Counted from the stretch's first letter, positions 34,566 through 44,162 are shown. The stretch is DNA of 64,000 nt from Achromobacter xylosoxidans A8 (GCF_000165835.1 NC_014640.1:6572001-6636000); one strand, 5' to 3'. The notes: a model not told the origin generated them from the sequence alone. Numbers and translations are program-made.

Positions 34566-35111
34566 TCAGCCCTTGCCCCGCAATTTGCCGGCGAAACCCA
34601 GCACCTTCTGCACTTTCGAACCGAGCTTCATCAGGTTCTGCAGGGTTTCTGGCGGCAGACGTTGAACCTCATCGAACCATCCCGTGGACAGTTCGATCAG
34701 CTCCAGCATTTCGTTCATGCGTTGTTGCGCGTAGGCCTCATCGGGCCCTGACGGGCGTTCCAGCAGGGTGTCCCGCAGCAGGGTCAGCGTGGGATCGATT
34801 TCGCGCTTGCGCTTTTCTTCCATCAGGATGCGGAAGATCTCCCAGACGTCCTTGGGAGTTTCGAAGTAGTCGCGGCGGTCGCCGACTTGATGGATGAGCT
34901 TGACCAGGCGCCAGGATTGCAGCTCCTTCAGCCCGAGGCTGACGTTGGAGCGCGAAAAGCCGAGCGTCTCGGCGATGTCGTCGGCGTTCAGCGGCTTGGG
35001 CGCCAGGAACAGCAGAGCGTAGATCTGGCCGACCGTGCGGTTCACGCCCCACCGGCTGCCCATTTCGCCGAAATGCAGGACGAAGCGTTCGTTTTGAGGG
35101 GACAGGGCCAT
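34566..35111 (-). CDS. GbsR/MarR-family transcriptional regulator, probably of the cyd operon
   Basis: A 181-residue winged-helix protein. The block GVNRTVGQIYALLFLAPKPLNADDIAETLGFSRSNVSLGLKELQSWRLVK is the GbsR-type helix-turn-helix, with RRDYFETPKDVWEIFR after it and a helical C-terminal part for dimerisation. It lies upstream of cydA on the same strand with a 127-bp gap. A perfect palindrome over its own predicted promoter suggests autoregulation. Role as cyd regulator is inferred from position and from the related half-site before cydA. The signal is unknown. Confidence 0.88.
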   Translation of the reverse strand: MALSPQNERFVLHFGEMGSRWGVNRTVGQIYALLFLAPKPLNADDIAETLGFSRSNVSLGLKELQSWRLVKLIHQVGDRRDYFETPKDVWEIFRILMEEKRKREIDPTLTLLRDTLLERPSGPDEAYAQQRMNEMLELIELSTGWFDEVQRLPPETLQNLMKLGSKVQKVLGFAGKLRGKG

Positions 35112-35174
35112 GGATCAGGCTACGCCGGCAAAGTCAGGGCCACGGCCCCGGGAAGACAAAAACAGTTACACCGC

Positions 35175-35220
35175 TTTCAGAAATTTCTGAAATTATCGAA
35201 CAAACTATGCGAAAGCGCAA
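35175..35220 (-). promoter_or_regulatory. Promoter and perfect 18-bp operator of the gbsR-like gene
   Basis: On the minus strand TTGCGC (35220-35215), 17 bases, GATAAT (35197-35192), a good sigma-70 promoter. Directly after the -10 lies the perfect palindrome TTTCAGAAATTTCTGAAA (35175-35192), covering the expected transcription start. It is 64 bp before the gbsR-like start codon and placed as expected for a repressor site. Confidence 0.65.
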
Positions 35221-35306
35221 ACCACACTGGCCCCAGGGGCATGGGCGCAAGACATCGCATCGCAGCGGCGACGGCCTGTCTTCCGGATTGCCGCGCCCAA
35301 ACGAAA

Positions 35307-35336
35307 GCGGCCACCAGCCCGTGGGCTGGTGGCCGC
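35307..35336. terminator. Terminator hairpin after purT
   Basis: GCGGCCACCAGCCC (35307-35320) pairs perfectly with GGGCTGGTGGCCGC (35323-35336), a 14-bp stem with a minimal loop. On the minus strand it is followed by TTTCGTTT. It lies 22 bp after the purT stop. Confidence 0.8.
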
Positions 35337-35358
35337 CTGAACAGGGGAAAAAGAGCGG

Positions 35359-36576
35359 TCAGCCGGCCTTGACGGACACCGCCGCCGACACCCGCTTGGC
35401 CTTGGCCCGGGCCGCCGCCACGTCGTCGGCCACGGCCAGGCCCACGCCCATGCGGCGCTTGACGAAGGATTCGGGCTTGCCGAAGAGGCGGATGTCGGTG
35501 CCGGGTTCAGCCAGCGCTTCGGCCACGTTGTGGAACGACACCGCGGCGGCCTCGATGCCGCCATAGATGACGCTGCTGGCGCCGGGCTGGCGCAGGCTGG
35601 TGTCCACCGGCAGCCCCAGGAACGCCCGGGCGTGCAGCTCGAATTCGTTCTGGACCTGCGTGATCATGGTGACCATGCCGGTGTCGTGCGGACGCGGACT
35701 GACTTCCGAGAACCAAACCTGGTCGCCCGCCACGAACAATTCCACGCCGAAAATGCCCAGGCCGCCCAGGTTGGACGTGACCGCCAGCGCGATTTCCCGG
35801 GAGCGCTGCAGCGCGGCCGGAGACATCGGGTGCGGCTGCCAGCTTTCCACGTAGTCGCCGTCAACCTGCTTGTGGCCGATGGGTTCGCAGTAGCGGGTTT
35901 CGACCTGGCCGTCGGCGCCGCGGGCGCGCACGGTCAGCAGGGTGATTTCGTAGTCGAAACGGATGAAGCCTTCGACGATGGCGCGCCCGCCGCCCACCCG
36001 ACCGCCCTCCTGGGCGTAGCGCCAGGCGGATTCGACGTCGTCGGCGCTCTTGATCACGGACTGGCCCTTGCCGGAGGACGACATGACCGGCTTGATGACG
36101 CAGGGATAGCCGATGCCGCCATCGATGGCGGCGCGCAGTTCTTCCTCGGTGTCGACGAAGCGGTAGGGCGAGGTCGGCAGTCCCAGGGTCTCGGCCGCCA
36201 GGCGGCGGATGCCCTCGCGGTTCATGGTCAACTGGGCCGCCCGCGCGGTCGGCGTCACCCGCGCCACGCCCGCCTCTTCCAGTTCCACCAGCAAATTGGT
36301 GGCAATGGCTTCGATTTCGGGGACAATAACGTGGGGCCGTTCCTGTTCGATGACCTTGCGCAGGGCCTGCGGGTCCGTCATCGAGACCACATGCGCCCGG
36401 TGCGCCACCTGGTGGCCCGGAGCATCGGCATACCGATCCACGGCAATCACTTCCACGCCCAGCCGCTGCAGGGCAATGATGACCTCTTTGCCCAATTCGC
36501 CGGACCCGAGCAGCATGACGCGGGTGGCCAAGGGGGACAGGGGCGTGCCAAGGACGGGGCTGGAAATGCTGGACAT
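35359..36576 (-). CDS. purT: Formate-dependent phosphoribosylglycinamide formyltransferase PurT
   Basis: A 405-residue ATP-grasp ligase that formylates GAR with formate and ATP in purine synthesis, an alternative to the folate-dependent PurN. The N-terminal Rossmann part [30 protein letters not shown], the ATP-grasp loop [14 protein letters not shown] and the metal-binding [26 protein letters not shown] are clear. The start at 36576 ([10 protein letters not shown]) gives the family length; the frame remains open far upstream only as a shadow of the opposite kdsD gene. It is divergent from kdsD. Confidence 0.95.
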   Translation of the reverse strand: MSSISSPVLGTPLSPLATRVMLLGSGELGKEVIIALQRLGVEVIAVDRYADAPGHQVAHRAHVVSMTDPQALRKVIEQERPHVIVPEIEAIATNLLVELEEAGVARVTPTARAAQLTMNREGIRRLAAETLGLPTSPYRFVDTEEELRAAIDGGIGYPCVIKPVMSSSGKGQSVIKSADDVESAWRYAQEGGRVGGGRAIVEGFIRFDYEITLLTVRARGADGQVETRYCEPIGHKQVDGDYVESWQPHPMSPAALQRSREIALAVTSNLGGLGIFGVELFVAGDQVWFSEVSPRPHDTGMVTMITQVQNEFELHARAFLGLPVDTSLRQPGASSVIYGGIEAAAVSFHNVAEALAEPGTDIRLFGKPESFVKRRMGVGLAVADDVAAARAKAKRVSAAVSVKAG

Positions 36577-36678
36577 GGAGCGAGCCTGGAAAAAGTTGGA
36601 AAGCCGTTGAAATGACCCGCCAGCATGCCATACGGCCTTTCCGGGGGCAAACCCGCATACTGATATTAAAATCCCTGT

Positions 36679-37668
36679 ATGACTGACCATCCCACAACAT
36701 CGTCCGAGACCGCGCTGGCATCTGCGCGCAGAACGCTGCAGATTGAATGCCAGGGCCTGATGGACCTGTCGGCCCGGCTGGACGACAGCTTCACGCAGAC
36801 CGTCGCGATGCTGCTGGCCTGTCGCGGCCGGGTGGTCGTCAGCGGCATCGGCAAGACCGGCCATGTCGCCCGCAAAATCGCGGCGACCCTGGCCTCGACC
36901 GGCACGCCGGCCTTTTTCGTGCACGCCGCCGAGGCCGTCCACGGCGATCTGGGCATGATCACCCAGGACGACGTCCTGATCGCGATTTCCTATTCGGGCT
37001 CCGGCCAGGAATTGCTGACGATACTTCCCGTCGCCCGCCGCATGGGCGCCAAGCTGATCGCGATTACCGGCAATCCGCAGTCCGAACTGGCGCGGCTGGC
37101 CGACGTCCACCTGGACGCCAGCGTGGCCCAGGAGGCTTGCCCCCTGAATCTGGCGCCCACGGCCAGCACCACCGCAGCCCTGGCCTTGGGCGACGCCCTG
37201 GCCGTCGCCTGCCTGGAAGCCCGCGGTTTCGGCCCGCAGGATTTCGCCCGCTCGCACCCAGGCGGCGCCCTCGGCCGCCGCCTGCTGACCCACGTGCGCG
37301 ACGTCATGCGCCAAGGCGACGCCTTGCCCATCGTCCAGGCCGGCACACCGGTCTCGCAGGCGCTCGAGGTCATGTCCGCCAAGGGCATGGGCATGACCGT
37401 CGTGACCGACGCCCAGCATCGCCCCGTGGGCATCTTCACCGACGGCGACCTGCGCCGCCTGATCGCGCGTCAGGGCGACATCCGCAGCCTGACCGTCGAA
37501 TCCGGCATGACGCGCTCGCCGCGCAGCATCACCCCCGACGCGCTGGCCGTCGAGGCGGCCCAGCAAATGGACAAACAACGGCTCAACCACATGCTCGTGC
37601 TGGACAGCGACGGCGTTCTGCTCGGCGCCTTGCACATGCACGATCTGATGGCCGCCAAAGTGGTATGA
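36679..37668 (+). CDS. kdsD: Arabinose-5-phosphate isomerase (KdsD/KpsF)
   Basis: A 329-residue enzyme that converts ribulose 5-phosphate to arabinose 5-phosphate, the first step to the lipopolysaccharide sugar Kdo. The SIS domain (about 40-180) has [38 protein letters not shown] and [10 protein letters not shown] pair of CBS domains (about 205-329) follows. It starts the run kdsD-kdsC-lptC-lptA-lptB and overlaps kdsC by 4 bp (ATGA). Regulation through the CBS domains is expected for the family but not visible here. Confidence 0.95.
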   Translation: MTDHPTTSSETALASARRTLQIECQGLMDLSARLDDSFTQTVAMLLACRGRVVVSGIGKTGHVARKIAATLASTGTPAFFVHAAEAVHGDLGMITQDDVLIAISYSGSGQELLTILPVARRMGAKLIAITGNPQSELARLADVHLDASVAQEACPLNLAPTASTTAALALGDALAVACLEARGFGPQDFARSHPGGALGRRLLTHVRDVMRQGDALPIVQAGTPVSQALEVMSAKGMGMTVVTDAQHRPVGIFTDGDLRRLIARQGDIRSLTVESGMTRSPRSITPDALAVEAAQQMDKQRLNHMLVLDSDGVLLGALHMHDLMAAKVV

Positions 37669-38273
37669 CTATGACTCTTTCTGTTCCCATGACCCATCCG
37701 GCCGAAGCGCTGGTCCTGGCCCGCATCCCCGCCGGCGTGCGCGAACGCGCCGCCGCGGTGCGTCTCATGGTGTTCGACGTGGACGGCGTGCTGACCGACG
37801 GCAGTCTCTATTACGGCGAGAACGGCGAACTCCAAAAGCGCTTCAACGCGCTGGACGGCCACGGGCTGCGCCTGCTGATGGAAGGCGGCCTGAAGGTCGC
37901 TCTGATGACCGGGCGCTCCGGCCCCATCGTGGCGCGCCGCGCCGCCGAACTGGGCATCGCCGAGGTGATCCAGGGCGTCCGCGACAAGGGCGGCGCCCTG
38001 GCCGAACTTGCGCAGCGTTCCGGTGTCCAACTGAATCAGGCCGGCTACATGGGCGATGACGTCATCGACCTGCCCGCCCTGCAGCGCGCCGGCTTCGCCG
38101 CCAGCGTGCCGAACGCGCCGGGCTATGTCAGCCAGGCCGCCCACTGGGTGTCCACGCACACCGGCGGCAACGGCGCCGTGCGCGAATGCTGCGACCTGCT
38201 GCTGGCGGCCCAGGGACGCCTGGGCGCATTCCTGGCGGCGCCGGGCCTGCTCGGCCCGGGCGCCATCCAATGA
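37665..38273 (+). CDS. kdsC: Kdo-8-phosphate phosphatase KdsC
   Basis: A 202-residue HAD phosphatase (C0 type, no cap) that removes phosphate from Kdo 8-phosphate. Motif I is [10 protein letters not shown], motif [10 protein letters not shown], motif III Lys is in VRDKGGAL, and motif [13 protein letters not shown]. Two in-frame ATGs (37665 and 37671) are possible; the first overlaps the kdsD stop. The extra 30 N-terminal residues before the HAD core are common in this order. Confidence 0.94.
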   Translation: MTMTLSVPMTHPAEALVLARIPAGVRERAAAVRLMVFDVDGVLTDGSLYYGENGELQKRFNALDGHGLRLLMEGGLKVALMTGRSGPIVARRAAELGIAEVIQGVRDKGGALAELAQRSGVQLNQAGYMGDDVIDLPALQRAGFAASVPNAPGYVSQAAHWVSTHTGGNGAVRECCDLLLAAQGRLGAFLAAPGLLGPGAIQ

Positions 38274-38310
38274 TTGCCAGGACAACCCATAGGCCCTTGC
38301 GGCAGATCCA

Positions 38311-38943
38311 ATGAAAGAACGTTTTCCCTCCTTGATCGCGCTGTTCCTGCTGCTGGTGCTGGTCGCCAGTTCGTGGTGGGCGGCGGATTACGCGCAGCGG
38401 GCCATCCAGACGGATCCGCCGCGCCGCGTCACCCACGAGATGGACGCCTGGTCGCGCGACTTCGTCATGCTGCGCACCGACCCGAACGGCAAGCCCATCA
38501 ACCGGCTCGAAGGCGTATACGCAGAACATTTCCCCGATGACGACTCCTACCACGTGACCTCGCCGCGCGCGGTGGGCCAGCGCGAGGACAACCCCATCAC
38601 CGTGGCCATCTCGAAGACCGCAGTGATGGAGCAAGGCGGCAAGCGCATCGTCATGAACGGCGACGCCCACGTGCGCCGCCAGCCGGACGCCAATAACGAC
38701 CTGCTGGACGTGCGCAGCCAGCAGTTGATCATTCTGCCCGACGACGACGTGGTCTACACCGACCTGCCCGCGGAAGTCATCAAGGGCCGTTCGCGCATGA
38801 ACGGCACGGGCATGCACTACAACAACAAGACGCGCCAACTGCAGGTTTCGGCATCGACCGATGTGGAAATTGCCGGTTCCGAAGGCAAGCAGCAACGCCG
38901 GACCGAAATTCCCGCCAACAACACTGACCAGAAAAAACCATGA
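38311..38943 (+). CDS. lptC: LPS export protein LptC
   Basis: A 210-residue inner-membrane-anchored component of the Lpt bridge. One N-terminal transmembrane helix (about residues 8-28, LIALFLLLVLVASSWWAADYA) is followed by a periplasmic beta-jellyroll rich in NxL/VxS-type strands (residues about 50-195). It overlaps lptA by 4 bp (ATGA). It receives lipopolysaccharide from LptBFG and passes it to LptA. lptF and lptG are not in this window, as is usual. Confidence 0.93.
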   Translation: MKERFPSLIALFLLLVLVASSWWAADYAQRAIQTDPPRRVTHEMDAWSRDFVMLRTDPNGKPINRLEGVYAEHFPDDDSYHVTSPRAVGQREDNPITVAISKTAVMEQGGKRIVMNGDAHVRRQPDANNDLLDVRSQQLIILPDDDVVYTDLPAEVIKGRSRMNGTGMHYNNKTRQLQVSASTDVEIAGSEGKQQRRTEIPANNTDQKKP

Positions 38944-39566
38944 CCGACCTCCGGATTCTCCTTGCCCCGACGACCCGCTTGCTCGGCGCCATCCTGCTGA
39001 CCGCATCAGCGTTGGCTCCGGCCCATGCCGCGGATGCGCCCAAGGCAGCGACGCCGGCTGAAGAACCCAGCACGCTGATCCTGTCGGATACCCTCCACTA
39101 CGACGACGTGAAGAAGAAGAGCGTGTTCACGGGCAACGTCAACATGACGCGCGGCCTCATGACCCTGACCTCCGACGTGCTGGAAATGAACGAGGACGCG
39201 CAAGGCAACCAGTACGGCACGGCCACCGCCAACAAGGGCAAGATCGTCACCATCCGACAGGAACGTCCGGAAACCTTCGAACTGATCGAAGGCACCGGCT
39301 TGCGCGCCGAATACGACGGCACGAAAAGCACCTTCGACCTGATCGGCCAGGCAGTCGTGACCCGCTTTGTCTGTGGAAAACCGTTCGACACCATTCGCGG
39401 CGAACGGGTACGCTACAACGAGAAGACCGGCACCTACGAAGCCCATGGCGGCCCCAACTCTGCCGCGGCCGGCGGCCGTGTCCGCTCGGTCGCTGAGCCG
39501 CGCGCCAAGTCGGATGCCGCCATCGCCGAATGCCGCAAGCAGCAGGCAGCCAAGAAGGGGCGTTGA
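38940..39566 (+). CDS. lptA: LPS export periplasmic protein LptA
   Basis: A 208-residue secreted protein with a signal peptide (about residues 1-31, cleavage after AHA). The OstA-like jellyroll follows ([39 protein letters not shown]), forming the periplasmic bridge for lipopolysaccharide. The C-terminus is basic and Ala/Lys-rich. The ATG overlaps the lptC stop, and the stop is 32 bp before lptB. All parts are intact. Confidence 0.93.
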   Translation: MTDLRILLAPTTRLLGAILLTASALAPAHAADAPKAATPAEEPSTLILSDTLHYDDVKKKSVFTGNVNMTRGLMTLTSDVLEMNEDAQGNQYGTATANKGKIVTIRQERPETFELIEGTGLRAEYDGTKSTFDLIGQAVVTRFVCGKPFDTIRGERVRYNEKTGTYEAHGGPNSAAAGGRVRSVAEPRAKSDAAIAECRKQQAAKKGR

Positions 39567-39598
39567 ACGCCTCCCATGCAACACCACTCGCAGCCACG

Positions 39599-40393
39599 AT
39601 GAACCAACCTTCAGTGCCGACTCCGGTAACCTCCGCCCCCTCGGGCGTCAAGCAGGGCAGCCTGCGCGCAACCGGTTTGCGCAAAACCTATAACGGCCGG
39701 ACCGTGGTGCAGGACGTGTCCCTGTCCGTGGTCAGCGGCGAAGTGGTCGGCCTGCTCGGCCCCAACGGCGCGGGCAAGACCACCAGCTTCTACATGATCG
39801 TGGGCCTGGTGCCCGCGGACGCGGGCCGCATCGAGATCGACGGCTCCGTCATCACCTCGATGCCGATCCACAAGCGCGCGCACATGGGCCTGTCGTACCT
39901 GCCCCAGGATGCATCCGTGTTCCGCCGCCTGACGGTGGAACAGAACATCCGCGCCGTGCTGGAGCTGCAAACAGGGCCGGATGGACGTCCGTTGTCCACG
40001 CCCAAGATCAACGAGCAGATGGAAGCGCTGCTGGAAGAGCTGCAGATCGGCCACATCCGCAGCAACGCCGCCATCTCCCTGTCGGGCGGTGAACGCCGCC
40101 GCGTGGAAATCGCGCGCGCGCTGGCCACCAGCCCGCGCTTCATCCTGCTGGACGAGCCCTTCGCCGGCGTGGACCCCATCGCCGTCATCGAGATCCAGCG
40201 CATCGTGCGATTCCTGAAGGGGCGCGGCATCGGCGTGCTGATCACCGACCACAACGTGCGCGAAACCCTGGGCATCTGCGACCGCGCCTACATCATCAGC
40301 GAAGGCAAGGTTCTGACCGACGGCCACCCCGATGAAATCGTGGGTGATCCGGCCGTGCGCCGGGTCTATCTGGGAGAGCATTTCCGCATGTAA
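39599..40393 (+). CDS. lptB: LPS export ABC transporter ATPase LptB
   Basis: A 264-residue cytoplasmic ATPase. Walker A is GPNGAGKTT, the signature [15 protein letters not shown], Walker [14 protein letters not shown], and the H-loop [10 protein letters not shown]. An unstructured N-terminal extension of about 20 residues ([20 protein letters not shown]) precedes the core. It powers extraction of lipopolysaccharide by LptFG. It is followed by hpf with no rpoN gene between, unlike the order in many gammaproteobacteria and betaproteobacteria. Confidence 0.95.
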   Translation: MNQPSVPTPVTSAPSGVKQGSLRATGLRKTYNGRTVVQDVSLSVVSGEVVGLLGPNGAGKTTSFYMIVGLVPADAGRIEIDGSVITSMPIHKRAHMGLSYLPQDASVFRRLTVEQNIRAVLELQTGPDGRPLSTPKINEQMEALLEELQIGHIRSNAAISLSGGERRRVEIARALATSPRFILLDEPFAGVDPIAVIEIQRIVRFLKGRGIGVLITDHNVRETLGICDRAYIISEGKVLTDGHPDEIVGDPAVRRVYLGEHFRM

Positions 40394-40491
40394 TGCGGCC
40401 CTGGGGAAGACCCCTAGGCGCCGCCTGCGCAAAGGCGCATGCACCCTGGGGGCTCAGCCATAAAAATGCCATGAACTTGCGCTAGGTCAGC

Positions 40492-40608
40492 TTGTTTTAT
40501 CGGCCCGAGTCTATACACTAGTACTAAACGAACCCGCTCAATCAAGGAGAACGCCTAACGAATCAGCCGCGCTTTTCGCGCACCCTTTTTTCCTCTTTTA
40601 GAAGGAGA
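40492..40608 (+). promoter_or_regulatory. hpf leader region: candidate promoter, hairpin with T-run, ribosome-binding site
   Basis: A possible promoter TTGTTT (40492-40497), 16 bases, TACACT (40514-40519). Downstream in the leader, a short hairpin (GCGC-tttt-cGCGC near 40569-40577) is followed by a T-run (40585-40591), resembling a weak attenuator. The ribosome-binding site AAGGAG (40602-40607) lies 8 bases before the hpf ATG. Promoter match is modest. Confidence 0.4.
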
Positions 40609-40615
40609 GCACACT

Positions 40616-40954
40616 ATGAACCTGAGCATCTGCGGTCGTCACCTCGACGTCACCCCGGCCATCCGGGAATATGTCATGAACAAACTGGCGCGAGTGCTGC
40701 GGCATTTCGATCACGTCATCGATACCCAGGTCATGCTCTCGGTAGAGCCCCTGCGGCATAGAGCCGAAATCACCATGCGTCTAAGCGGTAAGGACATTCA
40801 TTGTGAAGCAACCGATGAAAACCTCTATGCAGCCATAGACCTTCTTGCTGACAAAGTCGACCGTCAGGTCATCAAGCACAAGGACAAGGTACGAAGTCAC
40901 ACGGCGGAGTCCGTGAAGCGGCAAGCGGCGAATCTCACGCCACCCCAGCAGTAA
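40616..40954 (+). CDS. hpf: Ribosome hibernation-promoting factor (short HPF)
   Basis: A 112-residue short-form HPF/YfiA-type protein that binds the 30S decoding centre in stationary phase and supports 100S dimers. MNLSICGRHLDVTPAIREYVMNKLARVLRHFDHVIDTQVMLSVE and the helix IHCEATDENLYAAIDLLADKVDRQVIKHKDK are typical. The dimerisation domain of long HPF is absent. It has its own strong ribosome-binding site and probably its own promoter; ptsN follows after a 348-bp gap. Confidence 0.94.
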   Translation: MNLSICGRHLDVTPAIREYVMNKLARVLRHFDHVIDTQVMLSVEPLRHRAEITMRLSGKDIHCEATDENLYAAIDLLADKVDRQVIKHKDKVRSHTAESVKRQAANLTPPQQ

Positions 40955-41302
40955 CGCGCTTCATGACCACTCGCACCGCGAGATTAGCTAAACAGCGATT
41001 CTAGAAATCCTGCCTAAGTCCCGGTGTCCCGCTAGACGCAACGTCCAGCCGGGGCATCGGCAAACTGCCCTCCCGTAGCCTTCTCCTTCTTTGTCCCCCA
41101 TTCCCGGTTCCGCCGGCGATTCCGTTTTCCCCCGATTTCCGACGTTTCCCATGGCGCCGCCCTGCCGCCAGGCGCAAGAATGCCCACAATCCGCCGCTAT
41201 CGGTCTATGCTGTCGCTCTTGCCGCCCCATGATGCGAGCGTGCCGAGCGCGCATCCCAGAGGCCGATTATTGCAGTGCATCATATAACCATATAATGATC
41301 CG
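40955..41302. other. Gene-free gap between hpf and ptsN
   Basis: 348 bp without a supported gene. The middle is pyrimidine-rich (about 41060-41160, TCTCCTTCTTTGTCCCCC and similar), and the end holds the ptsN promoter. I see no terminator after hpf with a clear T-run. Confidence 0.5.
41270..41296 (+). promoter_or_regulatory. ptsN promoter with predicted start at the ATG
   Basis: A perfect -10 TATAAT (41291-41296) with TTGCAG (41270-41275) 15 bases upstream, or ATTGCA at 16. The expected transcription start, six to eight bases after the -10, falls at about 41303, the A of the ptsN start codon. No Shine-Dalgarno sequence precedes that codon. Confidence 0.5.
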
Positions 41303-41758
41303 ATGAATCATTTGTCGCGCATCCTACCCGCCGGCAACGTCGTGCTCGATATGCTCGCAACGAGCAAGAAACGTGCGTTCGAACAGGCCGGTCTACTCTT
41401 TGAAAACAACCATGGCCTGGCGCGCGCGCTCGTGTTCGACAGCCTGTTCGCCCGGGAACGCCTGGGCTCCACCGCGCTCGGACAGGGCGTGGCGGTGCCG
41501 CATGGCCGGGTCAAGGGCCTGGAGCAGGCCCTCGCGGCCTTCATCCGCCTGGCCCAGCCCATCACCTTCGATGCGCCTGACGGGCAGCCGGTGTCGATGC
41601 TGCTCTGTTTGCTGGTGCCGGAAACGGCCACGCAGCAGCACCTGGACATCCTGGCCGAACTGGCGCAGCTCATGTCGAACAAGGCCTTGCGCGAAGCCCT
41701 GGCCACAGAGCCCGATCCGGCTGTCGTCCACAAGATGCTGACGACCGGCCAACTCTGA
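41303..41758 (+). CDS. ptsN: Nitrogen-PTS EIIA protein PtsN
   Basis: A 151-residue EIIA-Ntr. The phosphorylated histidine is His67 in GQGVAVPHGRVKGLEQALAAFIRL. The protein regulates potassium transport, carbon/nitrogen balance and stress responses by its phosphorylation state; it does not transport sugar here. There is no ribosome-binding site and a promoter -10 only 6 bases away, so the mRNA may be leaderless. It is followed by hprK after 21 bp. Confidence 0.94.
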   Translation: MNHLSRILPAGNVVLDMLATSKKRAFEQAGLLFENNHGLARALVFDSLFARERLGSTALGQGVAVPHGRVKGLEQALAAFIRLAQPITFDAPDGQPVSMLLCLLVPETATQQHLDILAELAQLMSNKALREALATEPDPAVVHKMLTTGQL

Positions 41759-41779
41759 CCTCCTCGCGGAAACGCTGCC

Positions 41780-42706
41780 ATGCTCACGGTGCAGGAACTC
41801 GTCGACGACAACGCCGACAAAATCCCCTTTAACTGGATTTCCGGCCAGGGCGCCGCGGACCGCGCGATTCCCGACGACGGCATGTCGGCCGCGGACCTCG
41901 TCGGCCACTTGAACCTGATCCACCCGTCCCGCATCCAGGTGTTCGGACAGGAAGAGCTGGCGTACTACACCCGCTTCGACCTGCGCCGCCGCATGCACCA
42001 CATGGATGAGCTGCTGATCGGCGGCGTCCCGGCGATTCTGCTGGCCGACGGCCTGACCCCGCCGCAAGACCTCATCGACCAGTGCGACCAGCATCAGGTG
42101 CCGCTCCTGTCCACGCCCGTGGCGGCCGCGCAGCTGATCGACTTGCTGCGCATCTACCTGGGCAAGAAGCTCGCGCCCACCACCACCGTGCATGGCGTGT
42201 TCCTCGACGTGCTGGGACTGGGCGTGCTGATCACCGGCGAATCCGGCCTGGGCAAGAGCGAACTGGCGCTGGAACTGATCTCGCGCGGACACGGCCTGGT
42301 GGCCGATGACGCCGTGGAGTTCTCGCGTACCGCCCCCAACATGATCGAAGGCCACTGTCCGCAGCTGCTGCAGAACCTGCTGGAAGTGCGCGGCCTGGGC
42401 CTGCTCGACATCCGCACCATCTTTGGCGAGACCTCCGTGCGCCGCAAGATGCGCCTCAAGCTCATCGTGCATCTGGTGCGCGCCACCGCGCAGGACAAGT
42501 TCGAGCGCCTGCCGCTGCAGGACATCACGCAGGACATGCTGGGCCTGCCGGTGCGCAAGGTCATGCTGCAAGTGGCAGCCGGCCGCAATCTGGCGGTGCT
42601 GGTGGAAGCTGCCGTGCGCAACACGATACTGAAGCTGCGCGGCATCGACACGCTGGGCGAATTCATGGAACGCCAGGCCATGGCGATCCTGCAAAGCAGC
42701 AAGTAA
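41780..42706 (+). CDS. hprK: HPr kinase/phosphorylase
   Basis: A 308-residue bifunctional enzyme that phosphorylates and dephosphorylates HPr at serine. His138 in [10 protein letters not shown] and the P-loop GESGLGKS (153-160) are followed by the HprK signature [19 protein letters not shown] and the C-terminal K3-like segment. It follows ptsN by 21 bp, so the pair forms the regulatory (non-transporting) PTS branch. In related species rapZ comes next; here an unrelated block of three genes lies between. Confidence 0.95.
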   Translation: MLTVQELVDDNADKIPFNWISGQGAADRAIPDDGMSAADLVGHLNLIHPSRIQVFGQEELAYYTRFDLRRRMHHMDELLIGGVPAILLADGLTPPQDLIDQCDQHQVPLLSTPVAAAQLIDLLRIYLGKKLAPTTTVHGVFLDVLGLGVLITGESGLGKSELALELISRGHGLVADDAVEFSRTAPNMIEGHCPQLLQNLLEVRGLGLLDIRTIFGETSVRRKMRLKLIVHLVRATAQDKFERLPLQDITQDMLGLPVRKVMLQVAAGRNLAVLVEAAVRNTILKLRGIDTLGEFMERQAMAILQSSK

Positions 42707-42728
42707 GCACGCGGCATCCGGCGGCACC

Positions 42729-44162
42729 TTGAGCCTGTATGAAAACCTGGCCGCCGAGATCGCCAAGTCGATCCGCGACGGCGTGCTGCGCGCGGGCGAC
42801 AAGCTGCCCTCCGTGCGGAACGCCTGCGCGGCGCGCGGGCTGAGCCCGTCGACGGTGTTCCAGGCGTACTACCTACTGGAAGCGCGCGGCCTGATCCGGG
42901 CTCAGCCGCGTTCCGGCTATTACGTCAACGCGCCTGCCGCCTCCCTGCCCCCGGAACCCGGCGCCTCCAACCCCGACGGCGAATCCACGGAACTCGCGAT
43001 CAGCGAGCGCATCTTCGACATCTTGGGGTCGGTGCGCAACCGCGACGTGACCCCGCTGGGCTCCGCCTTCCCTTCCCCGCTGCTGTTTCCGCTGCCGCGC
43101 CTGGCCCAGGCGATGGCCGCGCACCTCAAGCGCCAGGATCCGCTGGACACGGTGGAAGACCTGGCGCCGGGCAATCCGGGCCTGCGCCGCCAGATCGCGC
43201 TGCGCTACCTGATCGGCGGCATCAACGTGCCGGCCAGCGACATCGTCATCACCAATGGTGCGCTGGAAGCGCTGAACCTGTGCCTGCAGGCAGTCACGCA
43301 ACCTGGCGACACGGTCATGGTCGAAGCGCCGACGTTCTACGGCGCGCTGCAGGCGCTCGAACGCCAGGGACTGAAGGCGCTGGAAATACCGACCCATCCG
43401 CGCACTGGCATCGACCTGGACGCGATGGAGACCGCCATCGAGCGCCACGCGCCCAAGGCATGCTGGCTGATGACGCAGTTCCAGAATCCTCTCGGCAGCC
43501 TGATGCCAGATGAAAGAAAGCGGCGACTGGTCCAACTGCTCGCGCGCCACGGCATCCCGTTGATCGAAGACGATGTGTATGGCGAGCTGTACTTCGGTCC
43601 GGCGCGGCCCGTGCCCGCCAAAGCCTATGACACCCAGGGGCTGGTGTTGCACTGCTCATCGTTTTCGAAGTGTCTGGCGCCGGGCTACCGCATCGGCTGG
43701 GCCAGCGCCGGCCGCTACACCCAGCGCGTGCAGCGCTTGAAGCTGTCGTCCACGCTGTCGGCGTCCGGCCCCGCCCAGGGCGCGATCGCCGAGTACCTGG
43801 AACAGGGAGGCTACGACCGCCACCTGCGCCGCCTGCGCGAAACGCTGCAGACGCAGCAACAGCGCATGGCCGAAGCGATCGCCCAGGAATTTCCCGCCGG
43901 CACGCGCGTGACACGGCCGCAAGGCGGATTCTTCCTGTGGCTGGAGCTACCGGCTGCCGTCGATGCGCTGGCGCTGCACCGGCAGGCGCTGGCACGCGGC
44001 ATCAGCGTGGCGCCGGGTCCCATATTTTCGGCCAGCGGGCAGTTCGGCAGCGCCCTGCGCCTGAACTATGGGCATCCCTGGGATGCGGCCGCGCAGACCG
44101 CCATCCGCGTACTGGGCGAGTTGGCGCGCGAAGCCTGCTCGCTTGCCTTGAAGGCGCGCTAA
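42729..44162 (+). CDS. MocR-family regulator (GntR winged helix fused to aminotransferase domain)
   Basis: A 477-residue MocR-type regulator. The winged helix (residues 1-70, LYENLAAEIAKSIRDGVLRAGDKLPSVRNACAARGLSPSTVFQAYYLLEARGLI) is joined to a full fold-type-I aminotransferase domain with TNGALEALNLCLQAV, MTQFQNPLGSLMPDERKR, LIEDDVYGELYF and the PLP-lysine segment CSSFSKCLAPGYRIGW. A TTG start at 42729 is used, 22 bp after hprK. Targets of MocR proteins are usually adjacent genes; the nearest are the convergent cytochromes and hprK. The ligand is unknown. Confidence 0.88.
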   Translation: MSLYENLAAEIAKSIRDGVLRAGDKLPSVRNACAARGLSPSTVFQAYYLLEARGLIRAQPRSGYYVNAPAASLPPEPGASNPDGESTELAISERIFDILGSVRNRDVTPLGSAFPSPLLFPLPRLAQAMAAHLKRQDPLDTVEDLAPGNPGLRRQIALRYLIGGINVPASDIVITNGALEALNLCLQAVTQPGDTVMVEAPTFYGALQALERQGLKALEIPTHPRTGIDLDAMETAIERHAPKACWLMTQFQNPLGSLMPDERKRRLVQLLARHGIPLIEDDVYGELYFGPARPVPAKAYDTQGLVLHCSSFSKCLAPGYRIGWASAGRYTQRVQRLKLSSTLSASGPAQGAIAEYLEQGGYDRHLRRLRETLQTQQQRMAEAIAQEFPAGTRVTRPQGGFFLWLELPAAVDALALHRQALARGISVAPGPIFSASGQFGSALRLNYGHPWDAAAQTAIRVLGELAREACSLALKAR

